Source: Bigelowiella natans CCMP2755 | Lineage: Eukaryota > Cercozoa > Chlorarachniophyceae | Direction: 5' to 3' | Assembly: GCA_000320545.1 (NCBI GenBank) | Contig: ADNK01000985.1 | Location: 24,618 to 88,617, forward strand | DNA length: 64,000 nt | Translations under genes and position numbers: made by a program | The notes under the pieces: generated by a model | Told to the model about the DNA's origin: nothing | Databases searched by the model: none | The model's input: the letters and a program-made list of their open reading frames with translations, nothing else | Part shown: one piece after another, positions 46,926-62,177 of the stretch | Numbering within the stretch: position 1 is the first letter of the stretch | Layout of the letters: the number at the start of each line of letters is the position of its first letter

Positions 46926-48469
46926 TCACCTACATTTTTTGTCTTCATGCAATCGATCGGTTGCGGTGGCTTCTATCTTCTCCTTCACATTCTGTAGTCT
47001 CTCTGACAAAGGCGATGGCGCAAGGCGAACAAAGTCCCCTGGAACAACTTCTTTCGATTGATCATCACCAGTGTGATTGTCGTGCAATTCACTCTCAAAA
47101 TTTGCGGTCAATATATGCTGTAGTTCGTCATTAATTTGCTGCCGGAGCTCCAGCGTCGACCTTGGCATTGACTGAGACCACTGGCCGGTTTTCATTCGCC
47201 TCAAGAACAGCGATGCGAGTTTCTTTCGGTCATACAGACACGGATTTATGAGTCTCAGTACGTCGCGAATGAGACTTCTCTTTATCTGTATTAGGTAGAA
47301 TAACATTAGAAGTGTGGATGATGCATAGCTCTAGCTATCATCTTCATATATCTAGTTGTACGCTCGTACCTGAAAGTCGATCAGGCTCTCGATTTTGAGT
47401 GAGGGACTAGAATTCACCTGGTGACGACGATAACCGTAATAATACCATCAACAATATTGAAGAGAACGAAATATCCCAGATACATATGCGCATGCGTAGT
47501 AGCAGGTAGAGAAAAGATAAACGGCATAACGAAGGAAAGCAACATATAAAATTGAAAAAGTGAATCGACTGAGGATAGAAGAAGTGTGGGACTAAGAAAG
47601 AGACTAAAACATTTATTGATGACAAATCCAGTTGCTGCCTGGGATATCTTGAGCATCATCTATTATTACCTCTATAAGCCAGGGTTTGAGTCTATCATCA
47701 ATCAGCACATCGAATCCGAACAACTCGAAGCAATTGGGATTTGAAGACACGACATGATTCATGGAAACTATCGCCGCCAGCACGACTCTATGGATTTCAC
47801 CCAATAGCTTAGCCGTGTCGACAACACTGTGAGCGCGTCGCAGCAACGCCAGGGTCTCTTCCAGTGTTAACTTACACTTGTGGACGTTGCCTCTTTTGTT
47901 CTCATTCCTAACAAACCGCGACAATGTTTCAGACAAAGACATACACGCGCCGACGACTTGATTAGAGGGTTTTCAGCGGAGTAACATCGAAGCCACAACA
48001 CCAAAGGAAAAAGGCACACGACATTATCATACGGCGAACCGTAGTCCTACTGCCCTATGTCCTGGCTAACTCTACAAGCAGGAAGTACCTCTTATTTTCG
48101 GTCTGAATTGAGGAGTTGGTAATGTGAATGTATGCATCATCTAGACTATCTAAGTCGCGGGTGTATTTCTTCGATGCAAGTCGCGAAAACCCTTTCTGAA
48201 TTAACAAAGAATGACGGGGAAGATAGATATCCGTTGGCACCGATCATTGTTCAAGAAGCGCAAACTAGTTTACTACTACTACTACTACTACCACTTACTA
48301 CTACCTTGTAGATGTACACTTCAAGGGGCTGGAATGAAGTGACAAGGACGTATAACCGCAAGTCAAATTTAAATCCATCTAAAAAGTTATTGATTATGGA
48401 TGGAAGTCATAATAGTTGTTTACTATCAAGATATTCATCAAAAGCATCGATGAAAATTCATTACAGTAT

Positions 48470-48515
<46 letters not shown>

Positions 48516-49613
48516 GATCGATCTCTCTTCCTCCCTCCCCTCCCTCTCTTCATTTTCATCTCACACAAGACCTAGAAGGAGCGGATTCGGTATATAGCGG
48601 GAGACCACAACAGCGGTGTCATCACCCTTGGGTATCATATCCGGGCTGCCACAAAGTCAAACCAACGACGGTATTATGACGAAATATTCATTGATAACAA
48701 CGTCGAGGGACTTACTGATTCACGAGGTAGATCCCCCTTCCCCTGGACAACTTGTTCGGTTTCACAATCCAAGGGACAACCGAGTTTGACCTCTGAATAA
48801 TAGGACGACATGCTTATGAGAGAAGAGAGAAGAAGGGCTGCCTCGATTCGGTGTCATTGACAGGTAGGTAAGCAACAATGCAGCACGCTTAGCTTGCAGT
48901 AGCATCAGTAGCAGCAGCAGCCGTAGGAGGAGGAGGAGGAGGAGGAGAAGGAGGTCAACCGTCACTGCAGCTACACACGACCCCAGCTCTTGAGGCAGCG
49001 CGTACGTTTCAGGTATAATACAAAAATCGGAACCTAGCAGGAGAAGGAGGCGCATAAGATCATGGTAGCTTCCATCATTTGCAAGTTTTGTGTTTAGCTC
49101 GTGTCACAAATACCCAATCGATTCGAGGCATATCTCTCCACATGAAACTTCATTAGATCCTACGAGAAATTATCGATAAATATTTGTCACAATACACTGC
49201 CAGAGAGAGGCACCGATGAATTTATCATCTGCAGCATATATTATTTCCATGGCTGCTAGCACTGATACAGATGACAACAACCTTCCTAGTAAGCTGGAAC
49301 GAATCCGGAAAATGATTGACCTTCTGCCACACCTGTTTGATGTTGCAACACTCTTCTGTAATATAGACGAAGGTGATTTCTTCGATTCATACATCGAAAA
49401 GGAGAGATCGAGCAAAGAAGCTAGGTAGTAATGATACTGACGTCATTGTAAATTGTTGACACTGTCTACTGCTACCAGGAGCTCATCGAAATCAATGTTC
49501 GGCCTTTCCCAAGTCCATAACACATTCCAAAACCTACGGGTTGTAGTGCGTTATAAAAAGAAGCATCCACCAATATGTGATTTGATCTCAAAATAACTGA
49601 ATGAATGAATGAA

Positions 49614-49654
<41 letters not shown>

Positions 49655-52170
49655 GGGAGGAAGGAAGCGTTGGGGGGAGGGGAGAGTGAATGTAAGGAGA
49701 ATGATTACCCTTTTGACTTCAAGCTACGACGGTTGCTGTTGTGAAATAGCAGATAAGGAAGCTTCTTCCTCCCACTACTTCGATCCTGCTCATCATCGAC
49801 TGACCCTTGGCCTTCTTAGGTAAACATACACCCCGTACACGTTTATTGGCACTATTGCTAAATCTCTATAGTACAGTGGCACATCATCAATGTCTTTCGT
49901 TTCAGGAGTATCAGTACCGCTGTTCTTTGTTGTCGATCGAAACGCAGCGAATGCCCCATGTCGGACGACCTTATCTACAGGTATGATGATACAGCGTGTC
50001 CGATTGTATGCATCCACGCGAAAATGTTGGAAATAGGGTGATAGAAAGAGAAGGTAAAAAGGGAGGAGGGGAGACTGAATCAACGATAATACCTATTTCC
50101 GGTCTGCTACTAACGCAGAAAATAAGAGCATCAGCAGGAAAGTTCCAGGCATCTTCCATCGTATCTTCTTCGGAAAGATTCTCAACCTTCTTAGGTTTCT
50201 GCCTATTACTGTTGTCGGTATCATTGGTGCCCTTCTTATTGCTATTTCTTTTCTTTGACGTCAAAGACGACGACGATGTTGTCGATTGCGCACTCTGAGC
50301 TGTAGAATCCACTACTGTTGCTGCGACCCTGTCAATGATCTCGTCTGAGGCGATAGTTGTGTCCTTTGAAGCGTTGAAGGTGCGGAGAGGCGGGGCTTGG
50401 TCGTTACGCATATCGGTGCTGAATTGTTCTTCTTTGCGACAAGCTCGGATCTGCGAGCTTTGGTACTCCAATGCGGACAACGACTTTGTCGAGCCTGTGT
50501 AGATGCACACTCACTGTTCATAGATAGCTCTTTTCATCCACCGAGAACTAGAAGACAAGAGAAGGGGGAAGCGGGGAACTACTCAAAAATTTTACCACGA
50601 TCCGTCCATGCCACCGAGAATATAAGCTCAAAGAGACAGAATTTTGTCTGAGATGAAAAACAGCGGTAGGCGATATGACTCACACCATTCTAAAGGAGGC
50701 TCATTACCGTGAAGTCGTTTTCGTCGAACAGTTTTTCCTTCATTGCGGCCTATGATTTTAAACAATTATGACCTTCGCTCATCTTCCCTTTATCTCGTAT
50801 CTTATAAATGATTCATACCTCTCTCAATCGAGAAATTAATTTTTTTCGCGGCAAATTTGATGCCGTTGAGTGTTTGGTCGCAGCCCTGATAGTGGAGACA
50901 AGCAATTACAAAAAATACTTTTCTGTACTTTTGATCTTTAGGGCCTAAGACTATAAACTTATTACTTTATCTCATTCTGCCAACGTTTCCGCCATAGATT
51001 TTTAAACGTGTTCTTCTTCCCCACTTTAGGACTTTTCCGAAGATATTTTAGCGTTTCTAAGAAATCTTCCAGCGATAGATCATCCTTGTTTCCACGCACA
51101 AATAACACAAAAATTGAGGACGGGGACAAGCTGATATAAACACACATACCTTTGCAGCATAGCCGCTAGATGCTGCCGCCACTGCTGAAACTGGAATTTT
51201 CAACTTTGGTATCTTATTATCATCCCTTGCAACATTTTTTGTTGAGGGTTCTTTCGATGCTTGGCTTTCTTTATCACTGATACTTTCCTTGGTAGATTCT
51301 CTACTATCACCAGTTCCTGGTACTATAATAGCTTCTGGGAATCTGTCTCTTCTCTCCTTAAAAGCTTTGGTATGGGGTGAATCCATTCCCAAAGAGGAGT
51401 GCTCGATCCCACTTGTACTGGAGGACGGTTGTTCTCGTGTAGCCGTTTTTGCGATGGAAGAAGACATGTCCGTGTTTGCAGTGAGTATTCCAATTTTTGG
51501 CTCGCAGTCGTAGTGGCGGTGAAGTAGAGGCATTACTTTTGGTTTGCTTGAATATCGTGTCTTCCAGGCCTGGTGTCTCTCTTCGTTGTTGTCATCATCG
51601 TCATCATCATCGTCAACGTCGTCGTCGTCATCAGCATCGTCACCGTCATTAGTATCATCTATGACGCGAGTATCAACCCTTTTTTTCATATCTTGGACGC
51701 CGGGGACATACTTTCTTTTCACAGGAACGTTATAGATTCGTCTCTGAGTAGCTTTTATCATTCCTGGATGGCTGTCCGTCTCTGAATCAAGGTTCTTCTT
51801 CCTCCAAGTGGTCGGCGAATCGATACTTGAAACCGAACCTGCGCTACTCAAGTCTTCTACGTCTGGAAGAATCTCCAATATCATGGGCTCGTTCTGATTG
51901 TTCATCTCGTTACACTGGCCGTTGACATTGGGTATGACATTGCTTTCCCCATCGGCTAAGCACACACGATAAGAGGAAAAGGTTAAAGCAATATTATAAT
52001 TGAATATTGTGTTCTTCAGTCAGTGTTTCACCAGGCAGGATGACGAGAAAGAGACAAAATTCGGCAATATTACCGTCATCTCCACTGCCATCTTCAAACT
52101 TCGCGTCGAGTAAGGCTATCATGTCCTTGACCTCATCCACCAACGATTCATCTTGTTCCAGCCCTTCCAT
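46926..52170 (-). CDS. Tubulin-tyrosine-ligase-like (TTLL) enzyme
   Basis: An ATP-grasp amino-acid ligase that adds glutamate, glycine or tyrosine to tubulin, usually in axonemes. Start ATG 52170; exon 1 (52170-52074) joins in phase to the exon 51955-51150. The first 300 residues are disordered, with an Asp-rich run (51590-51650). TTL motifs follow in order: NVLWTWERPNIDFDELLV (49480-49530), WQKVNHFPDSFQLTRK (49290-49345), DLMKFHVERYASN (49100-49150), DFCIIPETYALPQEL (48990-49030), the ATP-binding PWIVKPNKLSRGRGIYLV (48730-48780), VSRYIPNPLLL plus GFKFDLRLYVLVTSFQPLEV (48310-48640), DAYIHITNSSIQ (48100-48150) and FELFGFDVLIDDRLKPWLIE (47670-47735). The set is complete, so the enzyme should be active. 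A helical tail ends at 46926. Which amino acid it adds cannot be decided by eye. Confidence 0.88.
48471..48504. repeat. (CT)n microsatellite in a TTLL intron
   Basis: About 17 CT units followed by a few CTAT units. It lies in the intron between the VSRYIPNPLLL and FDLRLYVL exons of the TTLL gene. Confidence 0.9.
49619..49652. repeat. (GT)n microsatellite in a TTLL intron
   Basis: About 17 GT units preceded by four GAAT units (49597-49614), inside an intron of the minus-strand TTLL gene. Confidence 0.9.
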
Positions 52171-52931
52171 CTTGCTTTCCAGTCAACCAATTTATTTACT
52201 CCTCTTGGCCTCTTGCTCTCTTAGCCTCTTGAGGAGGGGCGGGTCTTCTTCTACAAAGAGCAGTTAAAAATACCACCATTTCAACTGCCCCATGCTCACT
52301 ATTTTTTGATAGTCAGTCATAAAAAGGAAATCGTATTCGACGAAAACATAAATGCAGGTCATTTTTTACGTGATGCTACGGCCAATGGGAAATTGCAGCT
52401 TTCTCACCCACCGTTGGGTCTGCCAGCATCCTCCTGTCGGTTGTTGCCAGGTAAAATCGGGCTCCAGCGGGGGCCCCAACGATCACATTCTGGGGCGTCC
52501 GATTTCACCAGATAAAATCCGAACCGAGAAGAAATATCTCCGACTTCAAAAAATATCTACTAGCGGACATCGAGGATCCCGTACGATTTTTCTTAGTGAA
52601 TGCAGATAGCGTTGTCTCCACGATAGTTTTCCTTGGTTTTATCGTATTGGTTTTAAGTGGGGTACCAGAATAATGTCGAGAAATTATGTTCTACGACAAA
52701 GATCTTCCGATGTCGGATATATGAATTTGAAGCTATTTTGGGCAATAGTGCTCCTGGTGATTTAAACTGAACCACCACGTTCAACTCGACGTGCACGAGT
52801 AGAAGAGAGAAGCACAGCAGCAGGTGTGTGTTTAGTGTGGTGACCGGGGGTGGGGATGGAACTTACTTGGTGCGGAAGGGGCGCTAGCAAGCTTGCTGAC
52901 AACCACTTTGCAATCTTATCAGTGTTGAACC
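52171..52931. promoter_or_regulatory. Divergent intergenic region TTLL / aspartate aminotransferase
   Basis: 760 bases separate the two divergent start codons and must hold both promoters. An 18-codon stretch at 52200-52260 is open on the minus strand (KRLREQEAKR), but it runs into a stop before the TTLL ATG. It could be part of an upstream non-coding exon. No repeat is present. Confidence 0.4.
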
Positions 52932-55803
<2,872 letters not shown>

Positions 55804-56397
55804 GAGCTGGTTCGCAATTCTTTGTGAGGCCCTTGGCTGCATGCGCCTCATCCATTTTTGTAGCGAGGCAATTTTGATGTTGAGCTATCCTCATCTATCT
55901 GATCTGTGTCAACAACGACTCTCTCAAGGATTTAAATATAGAAATCGTTCAATTGAGGAAGTCAATATGTCTCCAATCATGCGTGAAGTGAACTGCGCAG
56001 TCATCATCATTGTGTGTGAAGTTCGAACATGTGCCCTCGTTGCTCAGATTTGTTGCATGCGCGCGCGCTGATTCATGAAATGTCACCGCGCCGCCCATCA
56101 TGACTACGCTGCTGCGTGGCTACCCAGCACCGGGCCCGGGACTCACGACAGCAGCAGGATCGTGCATGCACGACCTGATCAAGTGCTCATCACGTTCAGC
56201 GGGCGGTGCCATGCATGCACACACATTGGCAAAAATCGAAGCGACGGCAAATTGAATTATAGAATCAAATGATTAGGGACAGCATTGGAACTTGAAATTG
56301 CGTTTCAGGACAGATACAAAAAACTGGGCCAGCAAACGTGACACATGCCAGCATTTGGTGACAAATTGCTCTTCACATTCTCTACGTCTTTGTCCTT
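55804..56397. other. Convergent intergenic region, AAT and sulfotransferase 3' ends
   Basis: No gene is seen. The region contains GCATGC/TGCATGCA palindromes (56053-56070 with GCGCGCGC, and 56160-56220). It presumably holds both 3' UTRs. Confidence 0.4.
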
Positions 56398-58155
56398 CTA
56401 GCTTTGTTCTAGCATCAGGGGTTCATATCCAAAAAAATCGAGCTCCTGCTGAAAGTAATCATTGAGCTTTTCGATGCTTCTCTGATACATGTCAGGTCTC
56501 TTGAGGATGTACTTCAAACTGGGTGTTCCCCACCTGGAATCGTAGCTATGCACCCTTCGGAAAGCGAGTTTTTTCTCCTTCTCGGAGAGAGTGAGATTCA
56601 TAACATTCATCTTGAGCCAATTGACTTTGCTGCCGAGATTGTCCTCCAGGCGGGTAAGATACCTGTGTGGTGGTGACAATGACGATATGAGATGTCATGT
56701 TTGGGAAATGCATTCTGATGAGATGTTCTTGTGGACTTCACAGCTAAGAAGGTGAATTTCTGAACTCCTCCCCCTCCCTATCAACATTTTTTGTTACAGG
56801 CCGCAATGATAACATGGGGTGCCATTACAGTATTCTTCCGGGGTATTGTGATAGAAACCACATCTGGGACAGGCAATGCAACATCCCAGTAGCATAAGAC
56901 ACGAGGCCGTTATTTGGGAGAATCTCCTCTTCCTGTCCCCTTCTTCCAGAAGCTTCGTCTTCGTCGCGCTCACTACCATTACCATCATCATTAGCGCTGA
57001 TGGAAACGTAGTCCTCCAGTATATTGAAGCCCTTTGAGGTAAACAGATCCACAAAAGCGTTGAATCTATGCGGCTCTTCTCCGGTTTGATTAAGAGCAAG
57101 AAAAAGGGCACTTGGCGGCTTCGTTTTGTGCCCATCCTGGCAAAATGACGATAATTCCTGGCACCATGTGAAATGCTTGATCATCTCGGTGTAGCCCGAT
57201 ATGAAGCGCTTCACCGGATGCCTGATGACCGCGAAGGCAGTCACCGCACCTTCCAGGTTGAACCCTTGTGCGAAATGGTAGCCTCGGTTCACGGGAATGA
57301 TGCAATTTTGCAGCTTGCTGAGCCATACAGTCTGATTGATACCTGTGACGATGAACGGCAACGAAAGGGAACAAAAACATCTGGTTAATTCATGCCAATG
57401 GTGTACACGTTAAGGATGGTGGCTCGATGTGTGAGCTCGTTACAATTGATCCTCTCTATGTTGCGTTTCGGTTTGCGAAATTTACTCCCTACTGGGGCAG
57501 TATCTTAGAGATAGCACGGAGTGCAGTGTGCTGGTAGCACTCTTAAAAACTTCTACATTAACGACATATCGGCCTCCTACAGAGCCGTGCCTTTGGTACA
57601 CTGTTCCGAACCCAGTGTCTCTCGTATCGACACATCTCGTTCTGTTGGCCACAATGTAGTCTTTTGTCCTGAGTGAGAATCGGTTCCAGTGGCAGGACCA
57701 TGATTCGTTGGCCTCTGGATATCGCATGGCAAAAAGTTCCCTTGGGTCGATTGTTTTTTCCGGGATGTAACTAAGCTGATACTGAAGCTGATGAGGGTGA
57801 GAGCCGTTCGCTACTTGAGAAGATTCTGGAACACCATTTTCAGCTGCATGTTTTTAGATAAATGAGAGTTCATTTGATGGTGCATGCACAATGTTACCAT
57901 TCTCGTTTACTTGGGTATATTTGGATGCTTATGATGCATCTTCAACTTGCATAGATGCATGTCCTTACGCACAACCCACACACATTACTATTTACCATCT
58001 CGCAAGTCGTAATCCATAGAGTCTACAACAATTTGGCTGCAGTCATGTGTGCGGTTTGTCTCCATCCTCAGGACCCAAACATTTCCCGCAACCATGAGTG
58101 CAATAACGAGGCGCAGGGCCCACAACGAACACACGCCATGGCTCTTTCCATTCAT
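56398..58155 (-). CDS. Carbohydrate sulfotransferase, Golgi type II membrane protein
   Basis: Transfers sulfate from PAPS to a sugar of a glycoprotein or polysaccharide in the Golgi (sulfotransferase family 2 type). Four exons: 58155-57996, 57843-57493, 57342-56829 and 56662-56398; 1290 bases, 429 aa, phases close. The start was chosen at ATG 58155 because a short cytosolic tail and one hydrophobic helix (LWALRLVIALMVAGNVWVL, residues 11-29) follow at once, as in type II Golgi enzymes. The 5'-phosphosulfate loop is VEVFKSATSTLHSVL (Lys154). The 3'-phosphate motif is FAVIRHPVKRFISGY (211-221). HCLSQMWFL (326-334) matches the late HxxxQ strand. N-glycosylation sequons occur at NRT, NES and NQT. 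An acidic insert (about 288-310) is unusual. The upstream ATG at 58368 would add an acidic extension before the helix and is less likely. The acceptor sugar is unknown. Confidence 0.85.
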
Positions 58156-58731
58156 CTTGGTCTTGGGGCCTATTGTTTGACCGGTTCTTTGAGAATCTTG
58201 CCTGCTTCCGATCCAAGCTTGCCCTAAGACAACATAGATCTCTCTCTGATCGTCAACATCGTCCTGCTCCTCTTCCCCCTCCTCCTTCCTCCACTCGTCC
58301 TCATGCGTGCACGAGTCACTACCAGCAACTACCAGCGGCACGGCACCACTTGTTGGGAGAGCAAACATGCTCTACGAATCCTTGCCATTTCCCATGCTGC
58401 GACATGCCCCTGCTGCTCAAACATCACCAAAATCACCGGCTGTTTCTGCCAACATGTGTGTGTTCAGCAACGGGTCGGTGTCAAATCCTCCTCTATTAAT
58501 TTGTCGCAGATATTCCTATCTCTACATGGATTTAGTGGTAAGTTTCGGTGTGGTTTTCTTCCTACGACATCGACGTGTCGTTGTCGCGATAAGAAAATTC
58601 GTCGCCACCGAAACTGCTCCGCCCTATCTTCTCCTCCCCTCTTTCTCCGCCATCTTTCACCAATCGTAGCCTCCGCCTGTGAGTTCTTTCTTTCGTAAGA
58701 GCACTGCGCGGTAATAGCTAGCGCTGGAAGC
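58156..58731. promoter_or_regulatory. Divergent intergenic region sulfotransferase / 988-aa membrane protein
   Basis: 576 bases separate the two start codons. Open frames run through it on both strands (for example 58307-58669 +), but they have no recognised family and look like chance frames in C-rich DNA. It should contain both promoters. Confidence 0.4.
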
Positions 58732-61700
58732 ATGAATTGGTCCTTTTCCCTCGACCGGTTGATGGATAACATCCTTCGAGGCACTCAATTGGAGGAGGAT
58801 CGGTGGCGTGCCAAAATTTGGGATGCAGATATTGAGGCTCAAGTCAAAGGAGTTTTAGAGTTGAATGGTGACTGCGAGGGTGGATTGGCGGATCATACCG
58901 ACTTTGCCAATCGTCTCGTGTGTAGGTCCAATGCCACCGCCTACTTCCAATTTTTCAGAGAGGAAATGAGCTCGAGGGCTACGATTCTTTACCCGGTGAA
59001 AGCGGATACAATTTTCAATTTGATTAATGGTCATAGTATGAGGCGATCTATCAAGCTTGCAACTGTGCTATCGCATCGTTTTGATACTGAGACGGAGCAG
59101 AAGGCGCGAGTGAAGGGTATTCTTTTGACAATTCTCATATCTTGCGAAGAAGTCCGCACGGTCATCGGTGGTTATTCAAAGCTCCTATTAGTCATTAATG
59201 AAACCGTTGATGCTATTTTCAACGAATGCAAGACCATATCAACGGCTAACTCAGAACGGAAAGGGAATTGGAATGTAAATTTTTCTCATGAGAAAGTTGG
59301 GGGGTTCTTCGAACGAGGCGTACGGGCATCAATGTTCGCAACTCTTAAAATAATCCTTCGAGTTTTCAACAAAAATCTACATCTAATGGCCGGAGGCAAG
59401 TACTTCTGGACTGAACGCGGGGCTACCTCTATGTATGCACACCAAGGAACGAAGTATCTCGATCAAGTTCAAGTAGGAAACGTTGCTGACTTCTTGGATG
59501 AAGATGACGTGCAAGACCTCAAGACAAAAATAAACGCGATCAAGGAAGCAGGGGATTTGAACAATGGCGCATACATCACTAAATATAGATGGACAAAGCA
59601 AGGTATAGATGTAGGGAAAGCTGTGCCCGGCACTGAAGTCATGGATGAAGTCACAGAAGCAAACGTGAAGCCTAGTCTTTTGAAAAGCCATTTGAATATC
59701 AGTGCTGTATTGAGGGAGCTGGTGAACACCGGAAATCAAGTAAAACAGCAATATGTCGTACCTCTCAATCAGGTTCCAGTACAAGGTAGCGATAGACAGT
59801 AAGTCAGCGACGACCGTGAAGAAAAGGGGGAGGGGGGAGGGGGGGAGGAGCAGAATCACATCATTTTTCAAAAATGATTTACTCACTGCCGTCTTGGCGT
59901 GTTACGGCTGTTAGACCATTGTTTTAAAGCGTTGCTACTATAATTAGGTTTTAAAGGAAGGACTTTATCCAAGCCGGTTGCCGCTGTTGCCGCTATTGCT
60001 GACGAGAAAGGAGGAGCAGAGTACACAGAACTAGACTCGTGGGAATTAGTGAACAGCGGAGATGCTGGGGCCTCCACCATTTATGATAAAAAGAGGGGCA
60101 CATTTCATGTGGACATATTGCGACAGGAAATAGGAGAGGAACATCTTTCGAAGCAGATCAACCAGTCTCTCGATCGTGAGCTGGAAACCTTCGACGGCGT
60201 GCAGACGTGGCAGGAAGATATGTTCGCAAACATATTTTGGTACATCACTGTGCCTCTCTGGGGTCCAGGTTTCACAGCCTGGAAGTGCTGGGAAGACTTC
60301 ACCGTGACGCTTCGAAGGAGGAGCCGCTATAATCACCAGCCTTACTGGAGAAGCAACAAGTTGTCTTATTGCTATCAAGCGCTTTGTGCCTACGCACCAC
60401 CGCTGTTCCTCTGTGTGTGGTGCCTGGGACTTTACTTCGTCTTTCTTGGACTAGTAGCTTATTTGATGGTCTTTAGAACCTCCTACGATGACATATCCGG
60501 CGCAACAGGGTAACATTGCATCGTGCCAGAGAAAATATACGCATATAACATACGTGGCCTGTTAACTGACGGCTCTCTGTAATGATCGGATGGCTGCTGT
60601 TTGCTGTGTGTTAGGTTCGGCCCAGTATTTTATCTCTACGTCATAACAGTCTTGACGTCTTCAATCCACGAGACTCAGTCATGCCTGACGGAGCAGGCTT
60701 TGGAAGCTCAGATCTCCCTCTTCATCGAGAACTACATAGAAACGCAAGATAACTATAGCGGGGCCACCAAGCAGAAGAGCGTGGCAAATGTTTTTGAAGA
60801 GTTTTTGACCCAGACGAGGCGTAAGTATAGGGATAATAGAGAAGGCCCTGAGAACGATGAGGTTTTGGTTGATGAGCCGCTTCAATTGCAAAAACGGAAA
60901 TCCAGCGTCTACATGCCGACAACAGCTCTAGCCACGCAACATAGGTAGTAGCCTGATAAAAGTGCAAGTACGGCACATTGGCAAAGTGATGATGCGGTGA
61001 GCTTATTGCTGAATATCTTCCGACTATGAATAGTGAAACAAAAACAGTAATGATGCAGGCTGGTTGTCGATGTCGTACCTCGTGACCATCAACGACGTAT
61101 ATCGTAGTTGCTGTTTGTTTCGATGCACTGTTGTGAGTGCTGTTCTACCAAATCAGGTGTGGAAAATTTAGCTGGAAGAAGTTTGTGAAGTGGCTTGTCC
61201 GCGGGGTTACAATCCTTTTGTGCTTTGGAAGGTATCTGATCTTGGTTTGCATGCCGGAGTCTCTCCCTAAAAACTCCTCGTTGCCAAATATGATAACTCT
61301 TGCGAACGTATTCGCAATCCCGGCATTCTACACTATCTTGTTCATGGTGTTCTACCAACGCACACGGAAGATGAAGGAATGGTTGTTTCAGTCCGAGGCC
61401 TTTCCATATCTCACCTCCCGTGCATCCGGGATCTGTAGAGGCCTGAAGTTTCACTTCAAGCTTGATCGGCCAAGGCACATAAAAGCATACATGCTGCTAA
61501 GGCGCATGCTTTTCAGGCACATCACCAAGTTCCCAGAAGGGGGGCTTCCCGTGCGAATAGAAGCATTCATTTGGACGTTGGTGGTTGTGCTGCTTATCGT
61601 CCTTGTGAGCGTGATTTTGCTTGTTTTCTTCTACCATCCACGTGGAGATGAATTAAATTGGGAGGAGTTGCTAGTGGGGGGCTATGACTCGTTCCTCTTC

Positions 61701-62177
61701 ATAGTGATGGCGCTGCAAGTCATCAGATATTCTGCCAGCATCAACGAAGTCCTTAACAGGCAATGCGCAATTCTGTTAAGAATACATCGCTTTGAGCTGG
61801 CGGAACTCCTTTACAAGAAAATATTAAGTAGCCCTGAAGGCGAAGGGAAACACCTCGGTGATGAGAAGGAAATCGTCAAAGAATCCAAGGCGAAAGCTTC
61901 GGAAGTATCTGCATCGTTATCGTCATCGTTATCATCAGCAACTTCTTCGTTGAGCCACAATCAAGCTTCCTTGGTGGTGACGGAAATGCTAGACACCATT
62001 CTTGAGAGGATGCAGGCAGAGCAGGACGAAGGGCTGTACATTCGCTTCGCTACAGTCCCAATAACAGATGGCTTGTTGATACCCATTAGTATTGCTGCAG
62101 TTTCATCAGCGTTTAGCGTAGGCTGGGGGATATTTAAATCTCACCTCGAAGATCATATCTATGATAGAGCGACCTGA
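58732..62177 (+). CDS. Multipass membrane protein of unknown family, 988 aa
   Basis: Not recognised. Four exons, 58732-59785, 59948-60509, 60615-60944 and 61157-62177, total 2967 bases with all phases closing and GT-AG introns. The first 500 or so residues are soluble-looking and helical, with no signal peptide. Then hydrophobic segments follow: about 30 residues starting APPLFLCVWCLGLYFVFLGL (exon 2), FGPVFYLYVITVLTS (exon 3), and in exon 4 GVTILLCFGRYLILVC, ANVFAIPAFYTILFMVF, FIWTLVVVLLIVLVSVILL, YDSFLFIVMALQVI and a C-terminal ITDGLLIPISIAAVSSAF. A serine-rich low-complexity stretch (SSSLSSATSSL) lies before the last helix. There are about five to seven membrane spans. The layout (large cytosolic N-terminus, paired helices, long loops) could suit a channel or scaffold, but no motif decides this. 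The start is supported by the open phase, but a further upstream exon cannot be excluded. Confidence 0.8.
59816..59852. repeat. Purine-rich G/A tract in first intron of the 988-aa gene
   Basis: An uninterrupted purine run (AAGAAAAGGGGGAGGGG and on) on the coding strand about 30 bases after the donor. It could form a G-rich structure. It is unlike the pyrimidine tracts at acceptors elsewhere. Confidence 0.6.

Noticed and set aside
58155-58368. Upstream start of the sulfotransferase at 58368
   Set aside because: It would put an acidic, low-complexity extension before the signal anchor. ATG 58155 gives the usual short tail of a type II Golgi enzyme.
58464-58784. 106-codon minus frame upstream of the 988-aa protein
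   Set aside because: No family resemblance, and it overlaps the start of a well supported + gene. Most likely a chance frame.
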